A stretch of DNA of 48,750 nucleotides, taken from contig DASXTB010000320.1 of assembly GCA_036505615.1 (NCBI GenBank), positions 1 to 48,750 of the forward strand, in the 5' to 3' direction. Under the pieces are notes generated by a model, which did no database searches, was not told the DNA's origin, and was given only the letters and a program-made list of their open reading frames with translations. Source of the DNA: DASXTB01 sp036505615. GTDB taxonomy: Bacteria > Acidobacteriota > UBA6911 > JACQSX01. How positions within the stretch are numbered: position 1 is the first letter of the stretch; the number at the start of each line of letters is the position of its first letter. This document shows, one piece after another, positions 39,248 to 47,501 of this stretch. The position numbers and the translations under genes were made by a program.

Positions 39248-40231
39248 GTGAATCCCCGCGCCAACAAACGCCTCTCTCGTTGGAAGCTTTCCCGCTACAG
39301 CGTTGAGGCGGCCGGCTTGCGGCTTCTTGAGCGGCTGATACCACTGCTTTCACTGAGGACGGTACGAGGTTTGGGCCGCGGTCTTGGTTGGATTGCCTAT
39401 TACCTTTTAACCCGGAAACGGTGGCTGGCCCATGCAAACCTCGACATCGTATTCGGCGACACTAAATCGAGAAGAGAGAAATCCGCCATCGCTCGCGCCT
39501 CATTCCAAAACTTCGCAGCGACAGAATTGACGCTGTTCTGGGCTCCACGCGTGACGCGCCAGGCAGCCGAGCAGTTGGTGCAACAGGATGCAGCGGAGTT
39601 GCAGCGCGTGCGCGGTCTCGTTGCCCGCGGCAAGGGGGCCATTTTCATCGGCATGCACTACGGCGATTGGGAGCTTTTGGGATTGACTTCACCCTTTTTC
39701 GGAATCACAGCCAACATTGTGGCCAGAGAACTACGCAACCCAAAGGCGAGCGCCATCGTCGATCGGCTGCGATCTGCCTCAGGCCAGCAGATCGTTCCTC
39801 GGCGCGGGGCGGTATCGAAATTGCTGGGAGCGCTACGACGTGGAGAATTAATCACCCTGCTCATTGACCTGAACGCCCCGCACGGCGAGGGCGGCATCTG
39901 GGTCGACTTATTCGGCCTTTCCGTCCTCGCTTCAACTACCGCCGCGACGCTGGCCCGCCGCACCGGAGCGCCAATCATTCCCGTTGCCGCAGAACCGCTT
40001 TCTGGTGGGCGAATACGAATCAGTTGGGGCGGCGAGATCACACGCGGCAAGGGAGATAATTCTTCGGCTGAAATTCAGAATATCGCGCAGCGATGCATGC
40101 ATTCCTGCGAGGCTGTGATTCGCGCAAAGCCGGAATACTGGCTCTGGGCCTACAAACGATGGAAGTACTGCCCCACTGCCGCCAGGGAGCGTTATCCTTA
40201 CTATGCCAAGTGTGCGGACAGCTCTCAGTGA
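39248..40231 (+). CDS. Lipid A acyltransferase, LpxL/HtrB family, second copy
   Basis: A 327-residue membrane-associated acyltransferase that adds a secondary acyl chain to lipid A. The H-x4-E motif is His137 to Glu142 in IGMHYGDWELLG; then LITLLIDLNAPHGEGGIWVD, LARRTGAPIIPVAAEPL and the conserved end KPEYWLWAYKRWKYCP. The start is GTG 39248 after a short repeat-free stretch. It is clearly diverged from the copy at 12916, so the two probably act at different positions or with different acyl chains. It is followed after 118 bases by the glycosidase-kinase fusion on the same strand. Confidence 0.87.
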   Translation: MNPRANKRLSRWKLSRYSVEAAGLRLLERLIPLLSLRTVRGLGRGLGWIAYYLLTRKRWLAHANLDIVFGDTKSRREKSAIARASFQNFAATELTLFWAPRVTRQAAEQLVQQDAAELQRVRGLVARGKGAIFIGMHYGDWELLGLTSPFFGITANIVARELRNPKASAIVDRLRSASGQQIVPRRGAVSKLLGALRRGELITLLIDLNAPHGEGGIWVDLFGLSVLASTTAATLARRTGAPIIPVAAEPLSGGRIRISWGGEITRGKGDNSSAEIQNIAQRCMHSCEAVIRAKPEYWLWAYKRWKYCPTAARERYPYYAKCADSSQ

Positions 40232-40349
40232 TTCCGCTTGCAGGGCCGCGCGGCTGTGCGCTCCTACTGATCATCTTCAATCGTTTGCCGGATTATCAAT
40301 CACAAGCTGGCCATTCAAAATGACTGCAATGTAAACTGAGCGCAATCGA

Positions 40350-42551
40350 ATGGCCAATTATCGCTCGGCGTTAACGCCCTTTGTCATTTCCAACCTCAAG
40401 TATTTCCCCACTCTAAAATGGGATTTTGCACGCGGGCATCTCCCTGCAAAAGCACACAACGTAGGCCGGGAATTTTTTGGAATTTGCGCGGCCAGCTCCC
40501 CAGATCCAGCCTGTGATGACTATGTGATGGAGCGCCTGCGCGAACTACGGGTGGGCTCAGTGCGGGTTGATTTCACGTACAGTAGTTTCGATTCCTATCC
40601 GGAACGCTTCCTCAATCGGCTGCTGCTCTCAGGCTTCAAGATCTACCCTCACCTAGTTCTTCCCATTGAAGAGGCAAGGTCGATGAATACAGAGACAGCG
40701 CGCATGCGATGGCGGCATTTTTTGACGCACATTCTCGATCGTTACGCAAGCAGCGTTGAGATGGTCGAGATCGGTTCGACCTGTAATCGGCGCCGCTGGT
40801 CCGGCTTCAGCATCGGATCCTACCTGCAGGCCTGGGAATTGGCATACCACGCGGCCGTTCGGAAAAATGTAGCCCTGGCCGGCCCGAACGTCACAGACTT
40901 CGAACCTCTGTACAACGTTGGCCTGCTGGGAGCGATGGAGCGGCGCGGAATCCTGCCTGGCATCCATTCTTTTAATCTGTTCGTGGAACGAGCCAGGGAG
41001 CCGGAAGCATTTGATCCGAGAATTCTGGGACGGCGCCTGGCCGGAGCCGGCAGGTTCAATTTGATAAGGAAAGCCCGCCTGCTGAAAGATATTTCCGACC
41101 ACTTCGGAATACGCAAGACCGTATGCAGTCAAGTGTCCTGGAGTCTGAGACGAATCCGCCGGCTCGCGGGCGACGGAGAGCAAAAGCAGGCCGATTACCT
41201 CTCCAGGTACTGCTGCCTGGCTGCGGCCTCAGGGGGACTGGACAAAGTTTACTGGGGGCCGATGATTGGCCAGAGAGAGGGCTTGATCGACGATGGCACA
41301 GAGGAATATCCGCCTGTACCCCGCGCAGCTTTTTACGGAAAAGCAAGCGGTAAAATTGCAAATTATCGGATTCGTCCGGCCTTTCATGCATTCCAGACCT
41401 CGGTCAGGTTTCTTTCGCCGGCCCGCTTCCTGAGAAAGATTCCTTCACATTTTGGGCTTGAGATTTATGAGTTCGTCTCCGGAGAGCAGCGAATCCATGT
41501 GGCTTGGACCACCGACGGCAAAGGCGCCCGCACGTCGGACTGTTACCATCCCTCCACCCTGGCCGCGGCTGCCGCTTTCTCCCGAAACGGAGAAAGGATG
41601 CCGCGCTGCCCTGAGATGATTTGTGAAAGTCCTGTGTATCTGGTCTGGCCTTTAAACGCTAATGTTTCCCTAGAAACGGATCAGCATCCCCTCTCGGGAA
41701 TCAGATTCTGCCGTCTGCCGGATGCGGGCTTCCGGACTCTGCAAACCGCCCGATGGAGTGGGATCTGTGTCGCGCAAAGTGACCATCGCCCCCCCGACCT
41801 TTCTGTTCTTTTACCCGAGCGACTGGCGGAGGCGTCCCCACGCAGGTTTTTACGAAATGGAAGGAACATTATCTGGTCCATTCCCGATCCACGAGACACT
41901 CATGCAGGTTCGATTGTGGTGAAGCGATTTCGCGCCGCCCACTCTGCGGCAATCCTCTGGAAGTCAAAACAAAGTAAGGCTCTGAGAAGCTGGAACGGAG
42001 CTAACGAACTGGTGCGGCGGGGAATCAATACTCCCAGACCGATCGCGTTTTTCGAGAGCAACAAAAACAGCACAACATCAGAGAGCTATTTTCTGTGCGA
42101 GCAGTCCGCAGCCCGATTCACTATCCGTCAGGCCTTCACCGCATTTGCCGGAGGCGAAGCTTCATTTCAAGGTATGCCCCAAGCTGCAATCTTCCAAGAG
42201 ACGGCAAAGTTTCTTTCTTGCATACATGCCCGTGGCGTTTATTTTCGGGACCTTTCTCCGGGCAATCTCTTGCTGCATATAAATGATGGCGCTGTCGAGC
42301 TATCGCTGGTGGACACGAGCCGCGCGCGGTTTCGAGACAGCCCAATTCCCTTGAACCAACGCCTGAGTGATTTAAAGAGAGTCTGTCATCCCCTGCATTG
42401 GCGGGGGCGCCTTGAGCTGGTGGAAATCTATATGGCGATGAACAATCGCAGTTTTGGGAAGTGGATGCTGGTGCCCTTCTTCGGTTACGACCTGAAGCAT
42501 AGCCTTAAGAACCGGGTGAAGATCAGGATCGGAAGAGCGACAGAACCTTGA
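40350..42551 (+). CDS. Fusion of glycoside-hydrolase-like TIM barrel and lipopolysaccharide-kinase-like domain
   Basis: The 733-residue product has two unrelated halves. Residues about 25-330 look like a clan-A glycoside hydrolase barrel: FFGICAASSPDPACDDYVM, LRVGSVRVDFTYSS, YPHLVLPIEEA, VEMVEIGSTCNRRRWSGF, VALAGPNVTDFEP and GGLDKVYWGPMIGQREGL. The Glu in MVEIGSTCN sits where the acid/base Glu would be. Residues about 360-480 resemble a beta-sandwich. The C-terminal 220 residues are a WaaP/InaA-like kinase: VVKRF with the ATP Lys, GVYFRDLSPGNLLL (Asp634, Asn639) and LVDTSRA (Asp655). The kinase suggests phosphorylation of a core sugar. No signal peptide is seen, so the barrel would act inside the cell, perhaps only as a binding domain. 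Catalysis by the barrel is unproven. Confidence 0.75.
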   Translation: MANYRSALTPFVISNLKYFPTLKWDFARGHLPAKAHNVGREFFGICAASSPDPACDDYVMERLRELRVGSVRVDFTYSSFDSYPERFLNRLLLSGFKIYPHLVLPIEEARSMNTETARMRWRHFLTHILDRYASSVEMVEIGSTCNRRRWSGFSIGSYLQAWELAYHAAVRKNVALAGPNVTDFEPLYNVGLLGAMERRGILPGIHSFNLFVERAREPEAFDPRILGRRLAGAGRFNLIRKARLLKDISDHFGIRKTVCSQVSWSLRRIRRLAGDGEQKQADYLSRYCCLAAASGGLDKVYWGPMIGQREGLIDDGTEEYPPVPRAAFYGKASGKIANYRIRPAFHAFQTSVRFLSPARFLRKIPSHFGLEIYEFVSGEQRIHVAWTTDGKGARTSDCYHPSTLAAAAAFSRNGERMPRCPEMICESPVYLVWPLNANVSLETDQHPLSGIRFCRLPDAGFRTLQTARWSGICVAQSDHRPPDLSVLLPERLAEASPRRFLRNGRNIIWSIPDPRDTHAGSIVVKRFRAAHSAAILWKSKQSKALRSWNGANELVRRGINTPRPIAFFESNKNSTTSESYFLCEQSAARFTIRQAFTAFAGGEASFQGMPQAAIFQETAKFLSCIHARGVYFRDLSPGNLLLHINDGAVELSLVDTSRARFRDSPIPLNQRLSDLKRVCHPLHWRGRLELVEIYMAMNNRSFGKWMLVPFFGYDLKHSLKNRVKIRIGRATEP

Positions 42552-42832
42552 TTGTAACTTCGGCTTCGCACATCACATAACCGGCCACGGTGGCGTTTTG
42601 CGAAAGAAATCTGCAGCAGATGGACAGTTTGTGTGGTTTTCGAGGCAGAGCCTCGAAGATGCGAGGAGAGATCATCGACGGCGAGGCAAGCCTGGCCGCC
42701 AGAGGCAGGCGGCAGAGCCGCTGTAGAACTCGCCCACAGCGGTCCGAAAATGTAGAAACTCTAGAGACGGCCCTCACGCCGTCTCTCCGGGCCCAAGGCA
42801 GCGTGGTACGCGTTTCACACAATGCGCTTCAA
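42552..42832. repeat. Intergenic hairpins between convergent genes
   Basis: No gene is visible. TTCGAGGC-AGA-GCCTCGAA (42639-42657) is a perfect stem that may end transcription. The linker AAAATGTAGAAACTCTAG (42747-42764) leads into GAGACGGCCCTCACGCCGTC, the same linker-plus-hairpin unit seen at 22966, 38986 and 39050. Confidence 0.65.
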
Positions 42833-43873
42833 TCACGCCTTGAAGCTGGCTTGTGTCTGCTGCAATATACCTGCCGCTTTTGCGATCACCGCACCGGGCG
42901 GCAGCTTTGACATGCATCCTTTCGCGCAGCGCGGCAGACGGCAGTGCCGGCAATCGGGTGCAGTAACAATCTCGGCCGTGCCGGCAGGCCAGGGGGCGGT
43001 GCGAACGGGATCGGACGCGCCAAATAAAGCAATGACCGGCGCGCCGGAGGCCGCCGCGATATGCAGCGGTCCGGTGTCTGCGGCCAGACAAAGCCGCGAT
43101 AATTTGAACACGCTGATCAGTTCCCGCAGAGTGAAGGCGCCAAAGAGCGAAATAATCCTTTCGGGGAAAGAGGCGCGACTGGCCAGCTCTCGCCCCAACC
43201 CCGCCTCCCCAGCCGATCCCACTAGAACCACCTGTTGATCCTGCGACAGCAGCCAATCGATGACCTGAGCCCAATACTGCAGGGGCCATCGTTTCGAAGG
43301 CCAGCTTGCGCCCGGCGCCACGCACACGAAGCCGGAGTCGATTTTGGATTTGCTCAGAACGCAGCGAACTCGTTGCCGATCATCGGGGAATTCCGGAAGC
43401 ACGATTCTCGCATCTTGCGGGCGAGGTAAACCCAATATGTCGATCGCTTCAAAATAAGATTCGACCGCGTGTCGAGCGACATCCCTGCGGTGGGCAACTG
43501 TGTGTTTCAGGAAGGGGAAACGGCCGCGGCCGACCTTCATTTGCGCGCGCGACAGTTGAAGAATGGCGTAACTTCTCCCACGGCCCTGCAAATCGATGGC
43601 AAGATCGAAACTCTGGCCTCGAAGCTTTCGGAGCATCAAGCCCAATTTGGGCGCGAGAGCAGGCAGGTTCAGGGCAAACGGCCGGAAAGGATCCCGCGGA
43701 AAAAGCAGAAGATCATCGATGTCCGGATGCCCCTGAAGCAGCGGCGCAATACCTTCGTCAATAGCCCAAACAATCCGAGCTTGGAACAGAGATTTTAGGT
43801 GACGAACCACCGGGGTGGCCATGACCACGTCGCCCACAGAGGAAAGCTTGATGATCAGAACAGATTGGAACAT
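42833..43873 (-). CDS. ADP-heptose:lipopolysaccharide heptosyltransferase (GT9)
   Basis: GT9 enzymes add heptose to the inner core of lipopolysaccharide. The 346 residues open VLIIKLSSVGDVVMATPVVR, the family start, continue with LAIDLQGRGRSYAI and FVCVAPGASWPSKRWPLQYW, and end in the donor-binding part LCLAADTGPLHIAAASGAPV with ALFGASDPVRTAPW. A Cys-rich tail CRHCRLPRCAKGC is present, as in many WaaF-like proteins. Which heptose it adds cannot be told. It is transcribed alone on the minus strand, converging with the fusion gene and diverging from the membrane protein at 44190. Confidence 0.88.
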   Translation of the reverse strand: MFQSVLIIKLSSVGDVVMATPVVRHLKSLFQARIVWAIDEGIAPLLQGHPDIDDLLLFPRDPFRPFALNLPALAPKLGLMLRKLRGQSFDLAIDLQGRGRSYAILQLSRAQMKVGRGRFPFLKHTVAHRRDVARHAVESYFEAIDILGLPRPQDARIVLPEFPDDRQRVRCVLSKSKIDSGFVCVAPGASWPSKRWPLQYWAQVIDWLLSQDQQVVLVGSAGEAGLGRELASRASFPERIISLFGAFTLRELISVFKLSRLCLAADTGPLHIAAASGAPVIALFGASDPVRTAPWPAGTAEIVTAPDCRHCRLPRCAKGCMSKLPPGAVIAKAAGILQQTQASFKA

Positions 43874-44189
43874 GCGAGAGTTTTAGGAATAGACTATTTC
43901 TCTGATTTACTTCGCGTCATTGTGCCTTCGTGGCAAACTAAGAGTGTTTGTGAATGATTCACGGTCTTGGGGCCTCTGCTATGAAAACTGCAACAATTTA
44001 CTGGCGAGCGACCTCATACCACCTCATACCGCCGATTAGCGGAGAGACGGCCTGAGGGCCGTCTCAGGGCTTTGTGACTCAAAAGAGGCGCCCTCAGGCC
44101 GTCTCTCCGAAATGCAACGGTTTCAAATCTTCACCGAAATGTGAACCTTATGCGCACCAAGAAAACCTAGTGGCGCGAGTTTTCGACCA
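43874..44189. repeat. Divergent intergenic region with a perfect 19-bp inverted repeat
   Basis: No gene is visible. GGAGAGACGGCCTGAGGGC (44041-44059) is perfectly complementary to 44090-44108, with 30 bases between. The left arm also pairs locally as GAGACGGCC-TGA-GGGCCGTCTC. The same GAGACGGCC...GGCCGTCTC hairpin type occurs at 294, 26531, 38949 and 42764. Confidence 0.75.
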
Positions 44190-45008
44190 TTGAGACAACT
44201 GATCAAGATTTGGCTGATTCTGTTTCCCACTTTACTGGTTTCGCAATTGGCCGTTACTCTTTTCGCCTTCCACTACATCGATCTCAGGTTTGAACTTTTT
44301 GGCCAACTGATATTGATTCCGGCCTTCCAATCGATCCTGCTGCATCGGGTTACACGCAGAGACTACGGAATTTCTTTGAAGTCGACCCTCACAGTTCTGC
44401 TCCGGCGGCGGCCCCTGGCGGTAATTCTTCTCATCCTCGATTGCGCGCTGCTTGTGCCCAGTTGGCTTCTGAGCTACACCCGGCCGGGCACACAGTGGGC
44501 GCTGAGTGTATCAGCGTATTACACCGGCATAAAAGGACTAGTCGCCGGCGTGGGATTGTTCGTTCTCGCATGTCGAGATAACTGGCGGCGAAGCGACCGC
44601 CTCTGGTTGTCGCTTCTTGCGTTTGGCTTGGGCGGCTACGGTTTGAATTATTTCGTCAAGTGGATCGAGGCCCTCACCAATCCATGGTTCCAAGGCTGGA
44701 CGTTATTTTTTCATTTGACGACCCTCTACGGAATTCTGTTTGCTGCTTCACTTCTTTTGATGCTCAAAGTGCAGACCGTCTGGCAGCGCCGATCGGCGGC
44801 CGCAGCGCTGCTGTTGGACTGCAGTATGGCGCTGGCCCTGCTGGCCGCCATGGTGGTAATTCTTAGTTATTTCAATAAGCCTTACCTGGAAGTTCCCTGG
44901 TCTATTCTTGTCAGCACCTGCGGCGTGCTCTTCATGAGCAGCATCCTGCTGGCAGAGCTGGAACTGACGCGAGTCTCTACGAAGACCTGGCAAGAAACGG
45001 CAAAATAA
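44190..45008 (+). CDS. Polytopic membrane protein of unknown function
   Basis: I do not recognise this 272-residue protein. It has about seven hydrophobic segments (for example LILFPTLLVSQLAVTLFAF, LAVILLILDCALLVPSWLL, LFFHLTTLYGILFAASLLL, LEVPWSILVSTCGVLFMSS) linked by short basic loops. No catalytic motif stands out. The start is a TTG at 44190 without a clear ribosome site, so the N-terminus is uncertain. It stands alone between the heptosyltransferase and the minus-strand glycan operon. Confidence 0.65.
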   Translation: MRQLIKIWLILFPTLLVSQLAVTLFAFHYIDLRFELFGQLILIPAFQSILLHRVTRRDYGISLKSTLTVLLRRRPLAVILLILDCALLVPSWLLSYTRPGTQWALSVSAYYTGIKGLVAGVGLFVLACRDNWRRSDRLWLSLLAFGLGGYGLNYFVKWIEALTNPWFQGWTLFFHLTTLYGILFAASLLLMLKVQTVWQRRSAAAALLLDCSMALALLAAMVVILSYFNKPYLEVPWSILVSTCGVLFMSSILLAELELTRVSTKTWQETAK

Positions 45009-45211
45009 CCTAACCGCCGCCATGCTTCGTTAGACCCTTGGGAATCTTGATTTCTGGAAGGTCAATCGTTGTAGAACCATTTATGAGATACCACGCCAAT
45101 TAAGAAGAAAGATTGATGAGGAAGACCCACTGGCACTTCTACCGGTTCACGCGCGAGGAGTCGGCCGGGCGGCTCCGCCTCTCCAACAACTACTGATGAA
45201 GATCCCGCAAT

Positions 45212-46693
45212 TCAATCAGACCGGTACAGACGCAAGGATGGTCCGGGCGGGGCGGCGGAGATTACCAGTCGAAAGCGCGAGTCGGCTGCCAGCCTGGCCT
45301 CTGCATAGCCCGCGCCGGCTTTCCCACCTTCTTCTGCAATCACAAACACGCTTCGACTTGCGCCCGCCAGGCGGTCCAACTCGGCGGGCCCGCCATCGAG
45401 ATCGGAAATGACGCGGCGCAGATAAAAATCGATGACTGGATCCACGAAGCCATAAAAATAAACGTTGCGACTCCCGATGACCGGTTCAATGGCTCTGGCA
45501 AAATCCCGCCGCGATTGGTTGGCCGGTTGAATTTTTGCTTCGCCCCAAAAAATCCAAACTGTTGACAATGCCAGCGCTGCTACTCCAAGCCCTGCCACAG
45601 CGCGGCCACGCCACGGCCCAGCCAGGGCCCGAAATTTAGGAGCGCCCCACTCAAACCAATAGCCGCTGAGCAGAGCCAGGGCCGGAAAGACCGGAAGCAG
45701 ATAGTGGGCCTGCCTGCTTCCAATGACCTCAAGTTGAACGAGGATTCCGATTGTCCAGGCGAGGAGAAATTGCGCGCCGGGCTCGGTGGAGATACTGCGC
45801 CAGGCAAACATCAAGACGGGTACAAGAAAGATCGACCAGGGAGCAAAATCGGGCCAGATGCGAATTGGATAATAGAATAACGCATAGACAACATTCGCGG
45901 GCCCATGAGATTGTCCCGTAACGACCGCTGCCATCTCATGCCAGAAAACACCTGCCGCCATCCCCTGGCGCCGCATCACCTCAATGAACCAGGGAACCAC
46001 CAGCGTGAGGAACAACACCATCCCTAGAGGATTGAAAACCCTGGGAAGTGCTGCCCATCGCCGAGCCGCACATAAAAACAGCACGACGGAAACAAGAGGG
46101 AAGAGCAAACCCGCAGGACCCTTTGCAAGAAATCCGACTGCCATCGCTCCCCAACCGAGCGCGACCCAGCCAGAGAAAGCGATTTGCAAGAAATGCCCGT
46201 TTTTCTGCGGGACGACGAACGCGCGCCAAAAACAATACATGGCAGCAGTGACTGCAAGCGTCAGCAGTACATCGGTCTCGGCAAGACGGGAGTGGAGCAT
46301 GAACAGACGCGATGTCGCCAAAATCAATCCCGCCCACAGACCAGTTGCGGCCCTGCCCCAGCTGCTGCCCAAGGCATAAACAAGGATTACGGTCAACGTG
46401 CCGGACAAAGCCGAATAGAGGCGGCCACCCGCTTCATCTGTTCCCGTTGCAAGAAAACCGCCGAGCGCCAGCCAGTATGCTAAAGGAGGCTTCTCCACTC
46501 GGGCCTGGCCCCCCAACCGCGGCAGCACCGGATCATGGTTTTCCAACATCTCGCGCGCAGTCTCTAAAACGCGCGCCTCCTGTACTCGGTGTACAGGCGA
46601 ATGGCCAAGGGCGATGAAGAAAGCGAGCGCACAGACTATCAGAAGAATTGCCAGATGGAGACTTGCACGTGCGTGGCCGGCGTCATCGGTCAT
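45212..46693 (-). CDS. ArnT-like membrane glycosyltransferase (GT-C fold), third copy
   Basis: A 493-residue polytopic protein with the ArnT/PMT layout: N-terminal helix, first loop VHRVQEARVLETAREMLE, then LPRLGGQARVEKPPLAYWLA and several hydrophobic segments (GWVALGWGAMAVGFLAKGPA, AHYLLPVFPALALLSGYW). The loop has Gln-Glu where the other two copies have Asp-Glu, so the usual Asp is missing while Glu and Arg remain. The soluble C-terminal domain is short. It is the last gene of a minus-strand operon with a GT2 enzyme 31 bases upstream, which would supply its polyprenyl-phosphate sugar donor. Confidence 0.82.
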   Translation of the reverse strand: MTDDAGHARASLHLAILLIVCALAFFIALGHSPVHRVQEARVLETAREMLENHDPVLPRLGGQARVEKPPLAYWLALGGFLATGTDEAGGRLYSALSGTLTVILVYALGSSWGRAATGLWAGLILATSRLFMLHSRLAETDVLLTLAVTAAMYCFWRAFVVPQKNGHFLQIAFSGWVALGWGAMAVGFLAKGPAGLLFPLVSVVLFLCAARRWAALPRVFNPLGMVLFLTLVVPWFIEVMRRQGMAAGVFWHEMAAVVTGQSHGPANVVYALFYYPIRIWPDFAPWSIFLVPVLMFAWRSISTEPGAQFLLAWTIGILVQLEVIGSRQAHYLLPVFPALALLSGYWFEWGAPKFRALAGPWRGRAVAGLGVAALALSTVWIFWGEAKIQPANQSRRDFARAIEPVIGSRNVYFYGFVDPVIDFYLRRVISDLDGGPAELDRLAGASRSVFVIAEEGGKAGAGYAEARLAADSRFRLVISAAPPGPSLRLYRSD

Positions 46694-46732
46694 CAGTCAA
46701 CAGTCATCGGTGAACGGTCATCGGTCAGCCCA
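46684..46732. repeat. Short tandem repeat of ACGGTCATCGGT type
   Basis: TCATCGGTCATCAGTCAACA, then GTCATCGGTGAACGGTCATC, GGTCAG: degenerate 7- to 8-base units centred on GTCATCGG and GTCAACAG. The tract spans the gap between the GT2 and GT-C genes and touches the ends of both reading frames. Confidence 0.6.
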
Positions 46733-47498
46733 TCGTCGTAGAGCTGTGACCAAAACGTGCAGCTACTGACAGGGATCCTTCCTCCAGCTCTATCCGGATC
46801 CAGCGGCTTTTCATCCAGCGAACCGCCAGCAGATCCAGAAAACTTGGAAGGAGCCGATTCCAAATGCCGTACTTGGAGCGGCCGTAGCTCCGGCAGCGAT
46901 TCCTGACAGGAATTTCGCGCACCCTGTATCCCTGAAGCTTAAAAAGGGCGGGCAGGAAACGATGCATCCCGCGGAACGGCTGGAGTCCTCTCAAACATTC
47001 GCGCCTGAAAGCGCGGAAAGTGCAGCCCGAATCCGAAATGCCGTCATTGAGAAGTCGCCGGCGAACCCAATTAGTCATACCTGAATAGAGTATCTTCACC
47101 GCGCTGTCACCGGTGGCACGCAACCGAGTGCGCGTACCACAAACAAGATCGCAGTCGCGGAGGGCTTCCAGAAATTTGGGAATTTCGCGCGGGTCATTCT
47201 GCAGATCCGCATCCATGGTAATAATCAAGTCACCGCGAGCGGCGTGCATCCCGGCCCAGCTGGCCGCCGTCTCGCCGCTATTACGCTTGAGGCGCTGCAC
47301 CCTCAGATGCCAATCTTCAGCGGCGATTGCCTGCATCTCTTCCCAGGATCCATCGATCGAACCGTCATCGGTAATGATCACTTCCCAGGAATAGCCGAGG
47401 GGATCCAGGCCTTTGTGAATCTCTGCCAGTAAGGGGCGCAAATTCTCCCTTTCGTTAAAACAGGGGATCACGACCGAAAGGTTGGTGTCAGGTTGCAT
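46725..47498 (-). CDS. Family 2 glycosyltransferase (dolichyl/undecaprenyl-phosphate sugar synthase-like)
   Basis: The 257 residues carry a complete GT2 core: LSVVIPCFNERENLRPLLAE, VIITDDGSIDGS, RNSGETAASWAGMHAARGD, metal-binding TMDADLQNDPREIPKFLE and GRSKYGIWNRLLPSFLDLLA. This places it in the dolichyl-phosphate mannose synthase/ArnC group, which load a sugar onto a polyprenyl phosphate. There are no C-terminal membrane helices. The aminotransferase gene ends three bases upstream and the GT-C transferase follows, an arrangement parallel to arnB-arnC-arnT. The sugar is unknown. Confidence 0.85.
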   Translation of the reverse strand: MQPDTNLSVVIPCFNERENLRPLLAEIHKGLDPLGYSWEVIITDDGSIDGSWEEMQAIAAEDWHLRVQRLKRNSGETAASWAGMHAARGDLIITMDADLQNDPREIPKFLEALRDCDLVCGTRTRLRATGDSAVKILYSGMTNWVRRRLLNDGISDSGCTFRAFRRECLRGLQPFRGMHRFLPALFKLQGYRVREIPVRNRCRSYGRSKYGIWNRLLPSFLDLLAVRWMKSRWIRIELEEGSLSVAARFGHSSTTMG

Positions 47499-47501
47499 TA
47501 T

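Noticed and set aside
45116..45196. A 26-codon frame (MRKTHWHFYRFTREESAGRL) with a fair AAGAAG upstream
   Set aside because: Too short to support without homologs; it may be a small gene or a fragment of a lost one.
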